Positions 41,945 to 51,406 are shown, counted from the stretch's first letter. The stretch is DNA of 64,000 nt from Sulfolobales archaeon HS-7 (GCA_019704295.1 AP024596.1:558001-622000), one strand, 5' to 3'. Made by a program: numbers and translations. Notes: generated by a model from the sequence alone, not told the origin.

Positions 41945-42950
41945 TCCGGAAGTTGGAATATACAGAGGACGCTTGCCAATTGGATGCGAATTATGTAGGA
42001 TTGGGGCTAAGCTGGTTATTTTCGTTACAGGAGAATGCGGAGATAACTGCTTCTATTGTCCAGTTAGTGAGAAGCGATTCGGAAAAGATCGGATTTTCGC
42101 GAATGAGAGTGAGGTTAATGACACTAACGAGATTATTTGGGAAGCGTATAGGATGTCAGCACTAGGAGCTAGTATAACTGGAGGCGATCCTTTACTTCAT
42201 TTGGATAGGACAGTCAAGATCGTTACTGCGCTAAAGGAGGAATTCGGTTCTCAATTTCACATACACCTCTATACAAGTGGAAGATATGCAACGACAGACG
42301 CGATAAGGGAATTAGCTTACGCTGGATTAGACGAAATCAGGTTCCACCCTATAAACGAGAAATACCTCAAATTTGCGGAGAGAGCCACTACATTTGATAT
42401 TGACGTAGGAATAGAAATACCAGCTGTTCCAGGTCAGGAAAAGTTTATAATTGATGTTATAAAATGGGCCGAAAATAACAAAGTGAAATTCGTTAACATA
42501 AACGAACTTGAAGTCACTGAAAGGAATTACACTAATCTTTTGCCCATGGGGATCAAAGTCGAACATGGAATAGCTGGGGGGAGTAAAAGTGCGGAATTAG
42601 CTATAGGAATAGTAAAAGAATTAGAACCTTCTAAAATATCACTACATTATTGCAGTTCAGTTTACAAGGATATAGTAGAAACTCGAACAAGGTTCATTCG
42701 GACAGCGAAGAACGTCAGAAAACCCTATGAAGAAATAACTGGCGAGGGAACCATAATAAGACTAGTTACCAAAAAATGGAACAGAGACCTTGAAACATAC
42801 GGGGAAGTAATAGGCAACGAGCTTCACCTTTCGCCTAATCTTGATAAGGAGATTTTACATAGCATAGATGAGGCGTGGTTAGTGGAAACGCACCCAGACG
42901 CGAGAAGACTTGAAATATCAAGAACTCGCATACGTTATCCTGAATCTTAA
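41922..42950 (+). CDS. Radical SAM protein, unknown substrate
   Basis: 342 residues. A CELCRIGAKLVIFVTGECGDNCFYCPVSEKR region holds CGDNCFYC (CX3CX2C cluster) preceded by CELC, which could bind another metal. SAM-binding TGGDPLLH is the GGE equivalent, and a late CSS (HYCSSVYKD) occurs. Family resembles uncharacterised archaeal radical SAM proteins co-encoded with DUF1122. The last 33 bp overlap the convergent pelota gene. Two ATG codons in tandem at 41922. Confidence 0.8.
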   Translation: MMNSIVGNPEVGIYRGRLPIGCELCRIGAKLVIFVTGECGDNCFYCPVSEKRFGKDRIFANESEVNDTNEIIWEAYRMSALGASITGGDPLLHLDRTVKIVTALKEEFGSQFHIHLYTSGRYATTDAIRELAYAGLDEIRFHPINEKYLKFAERATTFDIDVGIEIPAVPGQEKFIIDVIKWAENNKVKFVNINELEVTERNYTNLLPMGIKVEHGIAGGSKSAELAIGIVKELEPSKISLHYCSSVYKDIVETRTRFIRTAKNVRKPYEEITGEGTIIRLVTKKWNRDLETYGEVIGNELHLSPNLDKEILHSIDEAWLVETHPDARRLEISRTRIRYPES

Positions 42951-43946
42951 TGTAGATGCGATTCCTCCTAGTGACTTTATCTTATCATACGCGTTTGATT
43001 CCTTAGGAACTATTCTTACCTTACCTCTCTGCTTCTCAACTTCCCTAAGGAGACTCTCAATTTTCCCTGATTCGTCAGATGTTATAATATCTTCTACGAC
43101 AAATAACGTATCTATAGCACCCAATTCAGAGGCTTTACTAACTTCCTCTAAGCCGTATGCGTAAAGCCCGGTGTCCCTCGACATCAAGTAAAATAACATC
43201 TCTACCTCTTTTTCGGTCTCGGAAAGTTCGTAATCTCTAATTGCTATGCTAACTATGTCTTTTTTCAATAGTTCGTAAAGTCCGCTCCTATCGGCATTAC
43301 TTACCCTATCCTCGTATATGGAGAGGGAGGCAAGATGTCGCTTAACCTTGTCCTTAAACGTACCGGGACCGGCAAGTATGACTTTGGTGATACCCCTATT
43401 CTTGGCATAAGAGATTATTCTCTTAGCTAACTCTAACGCGTTGTCCTCAGAGTAATCCAAATCGTCTGACGGCGGCTTTAGCGTCCCCTCCTCAATTACT
43501 TTCACCCCTTGGATCATGGGAATTGCAAATAGGTATTCATCATAATCGACTAGCACAATCATAACTCCCTCCCTCCTCTCCTCAGCCTTTCTTAACCTTT
43601 CCAATTCGAAGGTCGTCCACTTGGATTTGATTATCACTAATGGGTTTCCTAAATCTAGGTTTATTGTATGATGAAATCCTTTAATTCCGTATCTTTCAGG
43701 CGCTTCAATTATTATTCCATGGATTCTGAGTCTAGTCGTGAATTCCTGAAACTCGACTTTCTCTACCCTTAATCTAATGATGATGGGGATTCTTTTACTG
43801 GAAGTCTCATTACTTATATCCCTAGTTGTTTTCGCAATTACCTCATCGCCTCGCCTTAATATCACCTTAATTGTCCACAGATCGTCCTCAACTTCGGGCA
43901 AAATCTCCATTTCCCCCGTTTTTTCGTTAAAACTCAAAATCCTCAT
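42918..43946 (-). CDS. pelA: mRNA surveillance protein Pelota
   Basis: About 342 residues from ATG 43946 (MRILSFNEKTGEMEILPE). The upstream in-frame ATG at 43973 would overlap the divergent rimI gene and adds a non-family extension. An N-terminal Sm-like domain (LWTIKVILRRGDEVIAKTTRD), a middle domain with INLDLGNPLVIIKS, VLVDYDEYLFAI, and the C-terminal eRF1-like part with YGLEEVSKASELGAIDTLFVVED. It rescues stalled ribosomes with ABCE1, also encoded in this window. ATG 43946 is preferred from the conserved start. Confidence 0.93.
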   Translation of the reverse strand: MRILSFNEKTGEMEILPEVEDDLWTIKVILRRGDEVIAKTTRDISNETSSKRIPIIIRLRVEKVEFQEFTTRLRIHGIIIEAPERYGIKGFHHTINLDLGNPLVIIKSKWTTFELERLRKAEERREGVMIVLVDYDEYLFAIPMIQGVKVIEEGTLKPPSDDLDYSEDNALELAKRIISYAKNRGITKVILAGPGTFKDKVKRHLASLSIYEDRVSNADRSGLYELLKKDIVSIAIRDYELSETEKEVEMLFYLMSRDTGLYAYGLEEVSKASELGAIDTLFVVEDIITSDESGKIESLLREVEKQRGKVRIVPKESNAYDKIKSLGGIASTLRFRITYASS

Positions 43947-43962
43947 TGGATAATACAGTACT

Positions 43963-44424
43963 ATGGAAATCAAAATTAATAAGGCTAAACAGGAAGATTT
44001 GGAAGAAATTTACAATATAGAACTTCAGAGCTTCTCAACACCTTACCCTTACATGCTGTTAAGATCATTAATGATACTCTTTGGAGAACTTTTCATAGTT
44101 GCAAGAGACGAGGAAAATATAGCGGGCTACGCGATTGGTGCAATTAGACATAGGTACATGGGACACGTCATTTCCATCGCAGTCAAACCAGAATACAGAA
44201 ACAGAGGAATTGGTAAGTCGCTTCTTAGAACTTTGGAAACGTATTTTAGAAGCATGAATGCGCTGTATTCTTATCTAGAGGTTGACACAAGTAATTCCAT
44301 AGCGCTTAATCTATACAGGAAAGCTTCATATTTAGTTATGGGAACCCATAAGGATTATTATGGGAAAGGTAAGCATGCGTTTGTTATGATAAAGAACCTT
44401 CATCATAACCTAGATTTAGAATGA
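43963..44424 (+). CDS. rimI: RimI/Ard1-type N-alpha-acetyltransferase (GNAT)
   Basis: 153 residues. EIYNIELQSFSTPYPYMLLRSL and ISIAVKPEYRNRGIGKSLLRTLE (acetyl-CoA binding RNRGIG), then LEVDTSNSIALNLYRKASYLVMGTHKDYYGKGKHAFVM. In Sulfolobus the homologue acetylates protein N-termini. The start lies 16 bp from the pelota start, sharing a short divergent promoter. Function from family. Confidence 0.85.
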   Translation: MEIKINKAKQEDLEEIYNIELQSFSTPYPYMLLRSLMILFGELFIVARDEENIAGYAIGAIRHRYMGHVISIAVKPEYRNRGIGKSLLRTLETYFRSMNALYSYLEVDTSNSIALNLYRKASYLVMGTHKDYYGKGKHAFVMIKNLHHNLDLE

Positions 44425-44890
44425 CACTGGACCGTTTCTCTTAAGAGTTACACAATTTTAGAGTTAGGCCTTTCGCCGTAATTATTAGTTATCCGTCCTC
44501 ATCACCCTCCTCTCTTGCCATCTACGGAACTGACTCGCATTTAGGACATGTGGAGTTTCGTTGAATGTTTCCCTTTCACATTGTTCATTTAATTCATTAA
44601 GGCGCCCTCCGTTTTAACATCTGCGTAAAAGTTTGAAAATTTCGGCTCTTGCCCTTATGGAGCGAACGGATTCCGGATCAGCAGTAGAGTAAGTACGGAA
44701 AAAGGAGTGGTATAACAATATCCTCAAAACTGGGGGATAAGGGAAAAATACAGGGTAAGAAGTGAATTATAATTGGTATCTTACCAGATTAGGAGGAGTA
44801 GTCTGATTTACTATAGGGAGGCACTTTAGGACCTCCTATTCGTTAGCGTGAACGACTAGATCGATTTTGAAGTTATTAAAGGACTCCGAA
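44425..44890. other. Gene-free stretch with relic of a zinc-ribbon coding sequence
   Basis: On the minus strand around 44480-44560 a frame reads RNSTCPKCES...MAREEGDED, the look of a decayed TnpB zinc ribbon. The rest has no ORF. The AT-rich right end may include the promoter of neighbouring genes. Confidence 0.35.
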
Positions 44891-45247
44891 TTATTGCTTG
44901 GATAGATATCCCGACATATAGGCAAAATTGGAAAGAACACCCAAAGCCAAAGCTAAATGTATGTAAGGGACTACAATACTGTATAAAGAAGAAGAAATCA
45001 GTACAAATCCAACGCCTAATAAACCGTTCAAGGCAATTATTATTGCATTGCCTAAGGACATACGTTTTATAATGGGGAATCTAGCATTTGAGTAAACCAT
45101 TATTGAAGCGAAAAATAGAATTAGCCCCAGAACGACATGTATAACAAGAATATAATTAAGGAATGAATTGCTTAAGATAAACCCTACAATAATGTCAATT
45201 AACGTTAACCAAGTTAGGTAAAAAGGGAGTTTAGCTTCACTGTTCAT
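44891..45247 (-). CDS. Small four-helix membrane protein, unknown
   Basis: 118 residues with four predicted transmembrane segments (about 10-28, 31-51, 68-88, 90-113). Histidines lie inside helix 2 (VIHVVLGLILF) and helix 4 (YIHLALALGVL), which can be heme- or quinone-binding in small membrane redox proteins. No family recognised. It stands alone among element relics. Function unknown. Confidence 0.55.
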   Translation of the reverse strand: MNSEAKLPFYLTWLTLIDIIVGFILSNSFLNYILVIHVVLGLILFFASIMVYSNARFPIIKRMSLGNAIIIALNGLLGVGFVLISSSLYSIVVPYIHLALALGVLSNFAYMSGYLSKQ

Positions 45248-45289
45248 AAAAACGTGTCTTTCTCCTGTTTATTAAGTTGTTGTACAAAG

Positions 45290-45530
45290 GGGTGTATTTG
45301 GCGCTCATATATGAACTCATTCCTTCCTAAAGGAAGCGACTTCCTACTTCTCAGACCCACCTTGTCAGTAATATAGGGTGGAGCTCTACGGGCCCTGAGG
45401 GTCGCACCGATCTACGTAAGATTTTCAGGGAATCGTTGTAATCTAGATCGGTTCCCTACCTACAATGGGAACAGAAAAAGATTCGATCGGAGAGGGTAAG
45501 GTGTTCCCTCGCTTGACAGTATTTAACGTG
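45290..45530 (-). pseudogene. tnpB 3'-end relic
   Basis: The reverse strand aligns with the other tails: CTGACAAGGTGGGTCTGAGA region, GCGACCCTCAGGGCCCGTAG and AAGTAGGAAGTCGCTTCC match 30350-30480. No open frame. It directly adjoins the R1 copy at 45535. Confidence 0.55.
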
Positions 45531-45534
45531 CAAT

Positions 45535-45835
45535 AAATGTAATTTACTTTAAAAACTAACTTTTAGTACTTAGAAATAGCTACCTTAAAACGCTCAATTG
45601 GGGCAATAATACAGGGGACTATAAGGAATTAAACGGCTTGGTTTACTTCATAGGCTTGAAATATCCAGCAGTACCCTCAGTAAACGTCGACCTCATTGCC
45701 CTGAAAACCTCGTTTTTAGCCTTGATCCTTGAAAGATATGCTTAATAAACTAATTTTATATTATCTCTCCTCGCAAGCAAGCGAATTTAAATTCTAGATA
45801 GATTGTTTTATAACTTTTTAGTTTATTTAGTTATT
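45535..45835 (-). repeat. Repeat family R1, copy b
   Basis: Reverse complement of the plus-strand copy at 50896-51220. It shares AATAAACTAAAAAGTTAT, a central TAATATAAAAT..TTTATTA, a decayed coding block IKAKNEVFRAMRSTFTEG, and the edge TTTTTAAAGTAAATTACATT. Inside the first 100 bp, AATAAACTAA and TTAGTTTATT form an inverted pair. Confidence 0.6.
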
Positions 45836-46355
45836 CATGTTAATTATGCATTGAGCGCAATCCCAGGCCTTTAATGCCGTCAACTTTTATCGACGTAAGT
45901 CCTAAACTTAAATCCCACATCGGACACTGGGAGAACACTACGTCATGATTTGTTATTCTTTAGGACAAGGAGATATCCATTCCGTGCGGGTTTTTCGCCA
46001 CCTTTGAACCCTCTATTATAATATTATTAAGGTATTATCGTCGCAGAACCTATATTGTTAGTATTGCCTTACTTAATGACACGACCTAAGGGTTTAACAA
46101 TTTTAGTGAGATTTACAGGTCTGAGCTCAAAACTATCTCATCTACTCTTAATTTCTTGAAAATTCAGGAATTATAGAGAGGAAGATAGTGAACACTAGCC
46201 CGTTTAAAGCAAATTATGTCCTTAAGGAAAGGAACTAGGGTAATTTTTAACAACACAATAAATCGAGGGAACAAGTGAACAAAAAAGTAACTGCCTGTTT
46301 AGCTGTCATAGCGGATTTTAAAGTGATTATCTCAGTACAATTTGCAATTAGATAG
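45836..46355. other. Gene-free region with further element debris
   Basis: A minus-strand stretch around 45900-46010 contains GAGGGTTCAAAGGTGGCGAAAA, matching the start of the 31080-type tnpB relic. The rest (46060-46355) shows no ORF or RNA gene. Confidence 0.35.
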
Positions 46356-46751
46356 TCATGGGATTACCGTTACTTGCACTTTCCTTTTCCTGGGACCATC
46401 AAACTCCAGTAATATAATCCTTTGCCAAGTTCCTAGATCTAATTTACCGTGACTAATGTTTACAGTTCTGGAGTTTCCAACAAGCGAACATATTAAGTGA
46501 GCGTGACCGTTGTTATCAATCTCGTTATGCTTATATCTGAAATCTACTGGAAAAAGTCTGATGTACTGTTCTATGAGATCATTCAAGAGACCCTTTTCCG
46601 CCTCATTAATTGTAATACAACAAGTAGTATGCTTTACTGAAATTAAGGCTATCCCATTTGTTACCGATTTAATTTTCTCTTCTACAAATTGAGTTATGTC
46701 AATAGCTTGGAATCTATAATTGGTATCTAATTCAATTTCGTCTATTAACAT
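46356..46751 (-). CDS. YjbQ family protein (UPF0047)
   Basis: 131 residues. ISVKHTTCCITINEAEKGLLNDL, HAHLICSLVGNSRTVNISHGKLDLGTWQRIILLEFDGPRKRKVQVTVI is the complete YjbQ signature, with metal-binding His/Cys. Family members show weak thiamine-phosphate synthase activity in bacteria, but the real role is uncertain. It is divergent from the Nudix gene, 96 bp apart. Confidence 0.88.
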   Translation of the reverse strand: MLIDEIELDTNYRFQAIDITQFVEEKIKSVTNGIALISVKHTTCCITINEAEKGLLNDLIEQYIRLFPVDFRYKHNEIDNNGHAHLICSLVGNSRTVNISHGKLDLGTWQRIILLEFDGPRKRKVQVTVIP

Positions 46752-46847
46752 TCCTCTTCATAATAATTGCCCCTTATTATACGAAAAGTTTTTCTCATAA
46801 CCAAATCAGAAAATGTTATAACCCTGAGTGGAGGAAAGTGAAGGAAA

Positions 46848-47315
46848 TTGAAGTGGTGTTCAGTAATCATCAGAAATGGAAATCAGGTTTTATTACTTCA
46901 TAAGTCAAGGGGGTTGGGAACTGGCCTCATTACTTTTCCAGGGGGTAAAATAGAGGCGAATGAGACGGAAGAAGAGTGCGCTACTAGAGAGTCCAAGGAA
47001 GAAACTGGCGTTATGCCTAACGAACTAAGACAGGTTGCTAAAATAAACTTTAAAAGAGGAAATGAGGTTGACGTGATGTACGTATTTATAGGGACTGCTA
47101 CTGTTAAGAAAATTTACGAAAGTGACGAGGGTGTTACAGAATGGTATAATACCGATAACCTTCCCTTTGATAAGATGTGGCCTGACACCAGATTCTGGGT
47201 AGATTGCATATTAAAAGATAAATTCGTAAACTGTTTATTCGAATTCTCTGAAGATTATTCAAAATTCTTCGGAGGTGAATGTATCGCGACTCCTATAGAA
47301 TTGACAAATAATTAA
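46848..47315 (+). CDS. Nudix hydrolase (MutT-like)
   Basis: 155 residues, TTG start (GTG at 46838 is not in frame). Nudix box GGKIEANETEEECATRESKEETG is intact (GX5EX7REUXEEXGU). FPG before it and the acidic residues afterwards fit an NTP-sanitising, 8-oxo-dGTP-type hydrolase similar to MutT/MTH1. It stands alone upstream of GT2. Substrate not provable. Confidence 0.85.
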   Translation: MKWCSVIIRNGNQVLLLHKSRGLGTGLITFPGGKIEANETEEECATRESKEETGVMPNELRQVAKINFKRGNEVDVMYVFIGTATVKKIYESDEGVTEWYNTDNLPFDKMWPDTRFWVDCILKDKFVNCLFEFSEDYSKFFGGECIATPIELTNN

Positions 47316-47389
47316 GAACGAGAGGTTTCCTATACGGCCTTCGACAACACACTTTAATAACAAAGAAATATTATACTGTTCCCTGAAAG

Positions 47390-48778
47390 ATGTCGTTAGG
47401 ACTACTACTGTCTGGTATTATATTTATTCCGGCTATTGTTGTGATATTATTACAGATTGGTTTCTATATGTTAGGTCTAAAGAATACAATAAACGTTAAG
47501 CATGTAACAACCTTACCCTCTATCTCAGTGATAATGCCCATTAAGAATGAAGATGTAAATGTTATTCAAGGAGCACTTAATAATATAGCAGAACTGGATT
47601 ATCCAAAAGAGAAAGTTGAACTCGTGATCATATCCGATGATGATCAAGAACGTTTCAACTACATAATGAAGTCCTTAAACTTTCCTTTGGGTCTGGAAGT
47701 TAAGATTGTTAGGAGGGAGGAGAGGAAAGGATTCAAGAGTGGAGCTTTACAATACGGTCTCTACTTATCATCTGGTGAACTTATTCTCTCACTTGATGTA
47801 GACGGCAGACTTAAAAAGAACTCGTTGAGGCGAGCGGTATCAATAATGGAAGATCGAGGATGTGATGCAGTTGTCATGGATTGGAGAGGGTACTCCACAA
47901 ACAACAGTACGCTTTCTAAAGGATTGATAATTGGTACTACACTCGCCAGTGTTTCAGGAATTAAGGGAAGGGATAGGATTGGATTTCAGGTTTTCCCAGT
48001 CGGTTCAGGAACTTTATTCAAAAGGAGTGCTATTGTTGATGTAGGAGGTTGGAATCCATACATAGTTCAAGAGGATTTGGAGATAGGATGCAGAATGTTT
48101 TCTGGTGGGAAGAAGATATGTGGTTCGGACATACCGATAGAAGTTGAAGTACCATCAAGCTTTGAGGCATTCTATATACAACAAACTAGATGGGCCATGG
48201 GATGTATTGAGACAATAGCGCGAAGACTTAAAGATGTAGTGAATTCCAAGATTAGCATACTGAATAAGATAGATGCCATAATTTATCTATTACAATATCT
48301 ACCGGTTTCGTTAACTTTCGTTGGCACTTCCCTACTTGCTATGTTCACCTTATTAGGGTACGCAACATCCATCTCATTACCGTTATTCCTCGTTTGGATA
48401 GCGGTACTGGCGATATACGGTTATCTTTTCTTAAGAGTAGGAAAAAATATAGGCTTCCCCATTAAAGATATTTTATTCTCAATGGGAAGAGTGTCAGCCT
48501 TTACAGCGTCCCTATCTCCTTTTGTATTCTATTGGTCGCTAAAAGGTTTCTCCCGTAAAAGAGAATTTAGAATAACGCCTAAAGGAGGTTCGAGCGTTAA
48601 TTCAAAACTCAACGTTAAACTAATAATTGTAGGATTAGGTTTTCTATATATTTCAACCTCCGTAGTGGCAATAATTAGGGGGGAATTGCTGAGCGGATTG
48701 TGGCTATTTTACTATAGTTCAGCATACATTTACACTGGATTGGTCTCCCTATTAGAAAGTAAATTTAGTAAGAATTGA
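47390..48778 (+). CDS. Membrane glycosyltransferase, GT2 family
   Basis: 462 residues. An N-terminal membrane helix, then the GT2 catalytic domain: SVIMPIKNEDVNV, LSLDVDGRLKKN (DXD), VQEDLEIGCRMFSGGKK (ED) and QQTRWAMG (QXXRW) as in processive or cellulose-synthase-like enzymes. Four or more C-terminal helices (about 285-450). It could build an exopolysaccharide or a glycolipid. It ends 1 bp before the convergent tRNA-Ser gene. Confidence 0.85.
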   Translation: MSLGLLLSGIIFIPAIVVILLQIGFYMLGLKNTINVKHVTTLPSISVIMPIKNEDVNVIQGALNNIAELDYPKEKVELVIISDDDQERFNYIMKSLNFPLGLEVKIVRREERKGFKSGALQYGLYLSSGELILSLDVDGRLKKNSLRRAVSIMEDRGCDAVVMDWRGYSTNNSTLSKGLIIGTTLASVSGIKGRDRIGFQVFPVGSGTLFKRSAIVDVGGWNPYIVQEDLEIGCRMFSGGKKICGSDIPIEVEVPSSFEAFYIQQTRWAMGCIETIARRLKDVVNSKISILNKIDAIIYLLQYLPVSLTFVGTSLLAMFTLLGYATSISLPLFLVWIAVLAIYGYLFLRVGKNIGFPIKDILFSMGRVSAFTASLSPFVFYWSLKGFSRKREFRITPKGGSSVNSKLNVKLIIVGLGFLYISTSVVAIIRGELLSGLWLFYYSSAYIYTGLVSLLESKFSKN

Positions 48779-48779
48779 A

Positions 48780-48863
48780 CGCCGGGAGTGGGATTTGAAC
48801 CCACGCGGGGTTTCCCCCAACGGCTTAGCAGGCCGCCGCCCTACCAGGCTAGGCGATCCCGGC
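48780..48863 (-). tRNA. tRNA-Ser (GCU)
   Basis: Reverse-strand cloverleaf: acceptor GCCGGGA pairs with TCCCGGC, discriminator G; anticodon loop CTGCTAA flanked by GCGGC/GCCGT, anticodon GCT (codons AGC/AGT). A long variable arm (TTGGGGGAAACCCCGC) confirms class II tRNA-Ser. T arm GTGGGTTCAAATCCCAC. No intron, no CCA encoded. Confidence 0.96.
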
Positions 48864-49360
48864 TTACAAGAATGTATAGAAAGAAAATAATTAAAAACCT
48901 TTCACTCCGTTTTGAAAGAGTTAGGTTAAAATATTATAACCAGTTTGCGAAGAGAAACTAATACTACGTTTGAAGGAACTTCCAATCTATCAACATTTCC
49001 TGACCTTAAGTATAACGGAGTTAATACGTCTTAAGAGGTTGTATCTCTCATTTGGTGGGCATAGGTATAGCTGACGAGATACGTGAAATAAGGGTCTTTC
49101 GTTAACAACCTCTATTCGCCTAAGGGGGAAGTGTTAAATGACCCCTCCACAGTCCCATTAAGCCCTCACTAATGCTGAGGAATGGTTAGTAGCCCTAATG
49201 GATTTTTATAAATATGGTGGGTTATCTACCCTAACGGATCTACCACCCCATTAACCCATCTTTATAAGGTGATGAAGAGTATAAGGGTGAAAGGTCAACC
49301 TATACAATTATTTCCGTATTGTTACCTGGTGAAAAGTTGTCGAACTTCTTATAGAGATCA
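48864..49360. other. Intergenic region, no gene recognised
   Basis: About 500 bp containing several stop-ridden frames, two TTTATAA-like boxes (near 49210, 49262), and GGTGGGTTATCTACCC... / GATCTACCACC that can form an imperfect hairpin (about 49219-49250). A GTGATGA at about 49272 lacks a partner D box, so a C/D RNA is not claimed. Confidence 0.25.
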
Positions 49361-50008
49361 TCACCTAACCCCTAATATCTTGTGAAACTGGGGCAGAACT
49401 CTAAAGTTATATCCTAACTTGGTAACCCATTCAGAGAGTTCTAATAACGCGTTAATATAGTCGCTACGGTTACCGTCAGGTTGAACTATTACCTTTTGTT
49501 CGCTAATTCCCTGGAATTGCACGAACTCCTTTATCTCCTTTAAATCGAATTCCGGATTTACAACAACGAACTTATAATAGGTGGCCCAATCGTCGTTTCT
49601 AAAGTCATATTTAGGTTTAAATCCACTATTACTCAGCTTAGGCGATACTGAGAAGAAATCAACGTACTTTCTAAGTTCCTCTCGGGGTTTTATAGTGCCA
49701 CTAGTTTCTAGTGCTACGATATATCCAGCTTGTTTTAGTTTAACAACGAGTTCGACAATATCTTGAAGTAGGGGTTCACCCCCAGTTATCGTCGTTAATT
49801 TAACTTCTGGAGAAATTTGACTTAGGATTTCTTCACTATTCATTTTCTTCCCATCCCGCATGTACCAAGAATACTTAGTATCGCACCAAACACATCTTAG
49901 ATTACAGCCCGCAAGCCTAACAAAATTTGACGGTCTTCCTATGAGAAGACCCTCTCCCTGTATAGACGTAAATATCTCTATAATATAGTAGTACCTTCTT
50001 TCGCCCAA
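49361..50008 (-). CDS. queE: 7-carboxy-7-deazaguanine synthase
   Basis: 215 residues. SIQGEGLLIGRPSNFVRLAGCNLRCVWCDTKYSW includes the CX3CX2C cluster; TITGGEPLLQ, LETSGTIK and VSPKLSNSG are family specific. QueE rearranges CPH4 to CDG on the way to preQ0, the archaeosine precursor in archaeal tRNA. It is on the same strand as nuoB 20 bp upstream. Assignment strong. Confidence 0.92.
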   Translation of the reverse strand: MGERRYYYIIEIFTSIQGEGLLIGRPSNFVRLAGCNLRCVWCDTKYSWYMRDGKKMNSEEILSQISPEVKLTTITGGEPLLQDIVELVVKLKQAGYIVALETSGTIKPREELRKYVDFFSVSPKLSNSGFKPKYDFRNDDWATYYKFVVVNPEFDLKEIKEFVQFQGISEQKVIVQPDGNRSDYINALLELSEWVTKLGYNFRVLPQFHKILGVR

Positions 50009-50028
50009 TTTTCCTTACACTGGCCTCA

Positions 50029-50592
50029 TTAAATTGTAGCAACTAGATGTTCAGCGCCCTCTTCCTTCAGTAGATTTCTCAGCGCACCCTCTCCCCTTAT
50101 CCTCTTTTGTAGCATTAATAATCCTCTAGCTAAGGCTTCGGGTCGAGTTGGGCATCCCGGCATGTAAATGTCCACTGGTAATCCTATTTCGCTAGGTAAA
50201 ACTAAATTGTAACTATTCCAGAAAATCCCTCCTTCTAGGGAACATGCGCCCATAGCTATAACGTATTTGGGCTCAGGCATTTGTTCCCATACAATCCTAA
50301 CGGCTCTAGCCATTTTCCTAGTCATAGTTCCCTCAATCACAAGTAGGTTAGATTGTCTGGCAGATGAAAAAGGAAGCATTCCAAATCTCTCAGAGTCGAA
50401 CCGAGAAGCTGCAAAAGATCCAAATTCGGTTCCGCAGCAGCTAGTTGTCATGTGCGGGGGCCAAAGTGAGAACGACACCCCCCAGTCAATTAAGCTTCTT
50501 ATAGGTTTCTTATTCAATAACCACCGTGCAGCTTTCCTAGCCGCGGTATTTGCGTCCCCTTGAAGTAATATTTCCTGTGTCAAAGAAATCAC
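50029..50592 (-). CDS. nuoB: NADH-quinone oxidoreductase subunit B (NuoB-like)
   Basis: 187 residues. TTSCCGTEFGSFAASRFDSERFGMLPFSSARQSNLLVIEGTMTRKMA, YVIAMGACSLEGGIFW and YMPGCPTRPEALARGLL hold the four Cys that bind cluster N2 in NuoB/PSST. It is a peripheral membrane arm subunit of complex I-like dehydrogenases. No nuoA, C or D is next to it; the next genes are QueE downstream and element debris upstream, so it is an isolated copy. ATG at 50592. Confidence 0.9.
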   Translation of the reverse strand: MISLTQEILLQGDANTAARKAARWLLNKKPIRSLIDWGVSFSLWPPHMTTSCCGTEFGSFAASRFDSERFGMLPFSSARQSNLLVIEGTMTRKMARAVRIVWEQMPEPKYVIAMGACSLEGGIFWNSYNLVLPSEIGLPVDIYMPGCPTRPEALARGLLMLQKRIRGEGALRNLLKEEGAEHLVATI

Positions 50593-50689
50593 ACCTTCAT
50601 TATATATTAGACAGCTAGCTAAATAAATATTAGCTACAAGCTTTTGAAAGGTAGATATTAAACATTCGATTTATCTTCACTGAGGATTA

Positions 50690-50890
50690 AAGGGAAGCCA
50701 TCTGGGAGGATGGGTGTCCCCCTTTGTATAACTTTGACTATCGTTTTGCAGTAGTATATAAATGACGGTAGTCGATGAGATAAGTGTCGTCGCGACCCCT
50801 AAGAGAGGGTGGATGCGGTATGCCTCTGATCCAATCGGCGGTCCCCACAATACCATTATGTTAACTCGACACAGTATTAAATGCACGATT
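50690..50890 (+). pseudogene. tnpB 3'-end relic, degraded
   Basis: A plus-strand frame from about 50764 reads ATPKRGWMRYASDPIGG, the same block as other tnpB tails. It then drifts into AT-rich sequence. Upstream GGGAAGCCATCTGGGAGG may be a remnant of the preceding part. Confidence 0.45.
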
Positions 50891-50895
50891 AATGT

Positions 50896-51220
50896 TAATA
50901 ACTAAATAAACTAAAAAGTTATAGAATACGACTCTCTAGAATTAAATTCGCTTAATTATAATATAGAAGATAATATAAAATAAGTTTATTAGGAGTAGTT
51001 ACAAGTAATCATATGTTTCTCAAAAATCAAGGCCAAAAAGAGGTTTTCGACTTGATTAGTTCAAAGTTTACAGAGGGAACAATAGGATATTTTTAAGCTT
51101 AGGAAATTAACAAATGAGTTTAATCTCCCGTAATTCACCTATATAATCGCCATAATTATCCGATATATGCCTGGTTATTCCAATATCCTAAAATCTAGTT
51201 TTTAAAGTAAATTACATTTG
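50896..51220 (+). repeat. Repeat family R1, copy c
   Basis: Best-preserved plus-strand copy: TAATAACTAAATAAACTAAAAAG, AATTCGCTTAATTATAATATAG, TAATATAAAATAAGTTTATTAG, a coding-like KEVF...TEGTIGYF block and TTTTTAAAGTAAATTACATT. Homologous to 45535-45835 (minus). It lies after a tnpB relic in a 800-bp stretch without genes. Confidence 0.6.
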
Positions 51221-51406
51221 TTATATTCGACATCATTTCATGTTATCCGATTTTTCGACCTTTTTCCCTTTATAATTTACGCAATAGGTGAATCATTTTT
51301 TCATTATCTTGAGATACCTTCAACGAGAAATTCCTAACCGCCTTGAATCTAAAGCTAGGAAAGGGGGACTTTCACCCTATCCTTGTCAAATTAAATTCAA
51401 AAATTC

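Noticed and set aside
49264-49300. GTGATGA motif suggesting a C/D RNA
   Set aside because: No D or D' box at a suitable distance.
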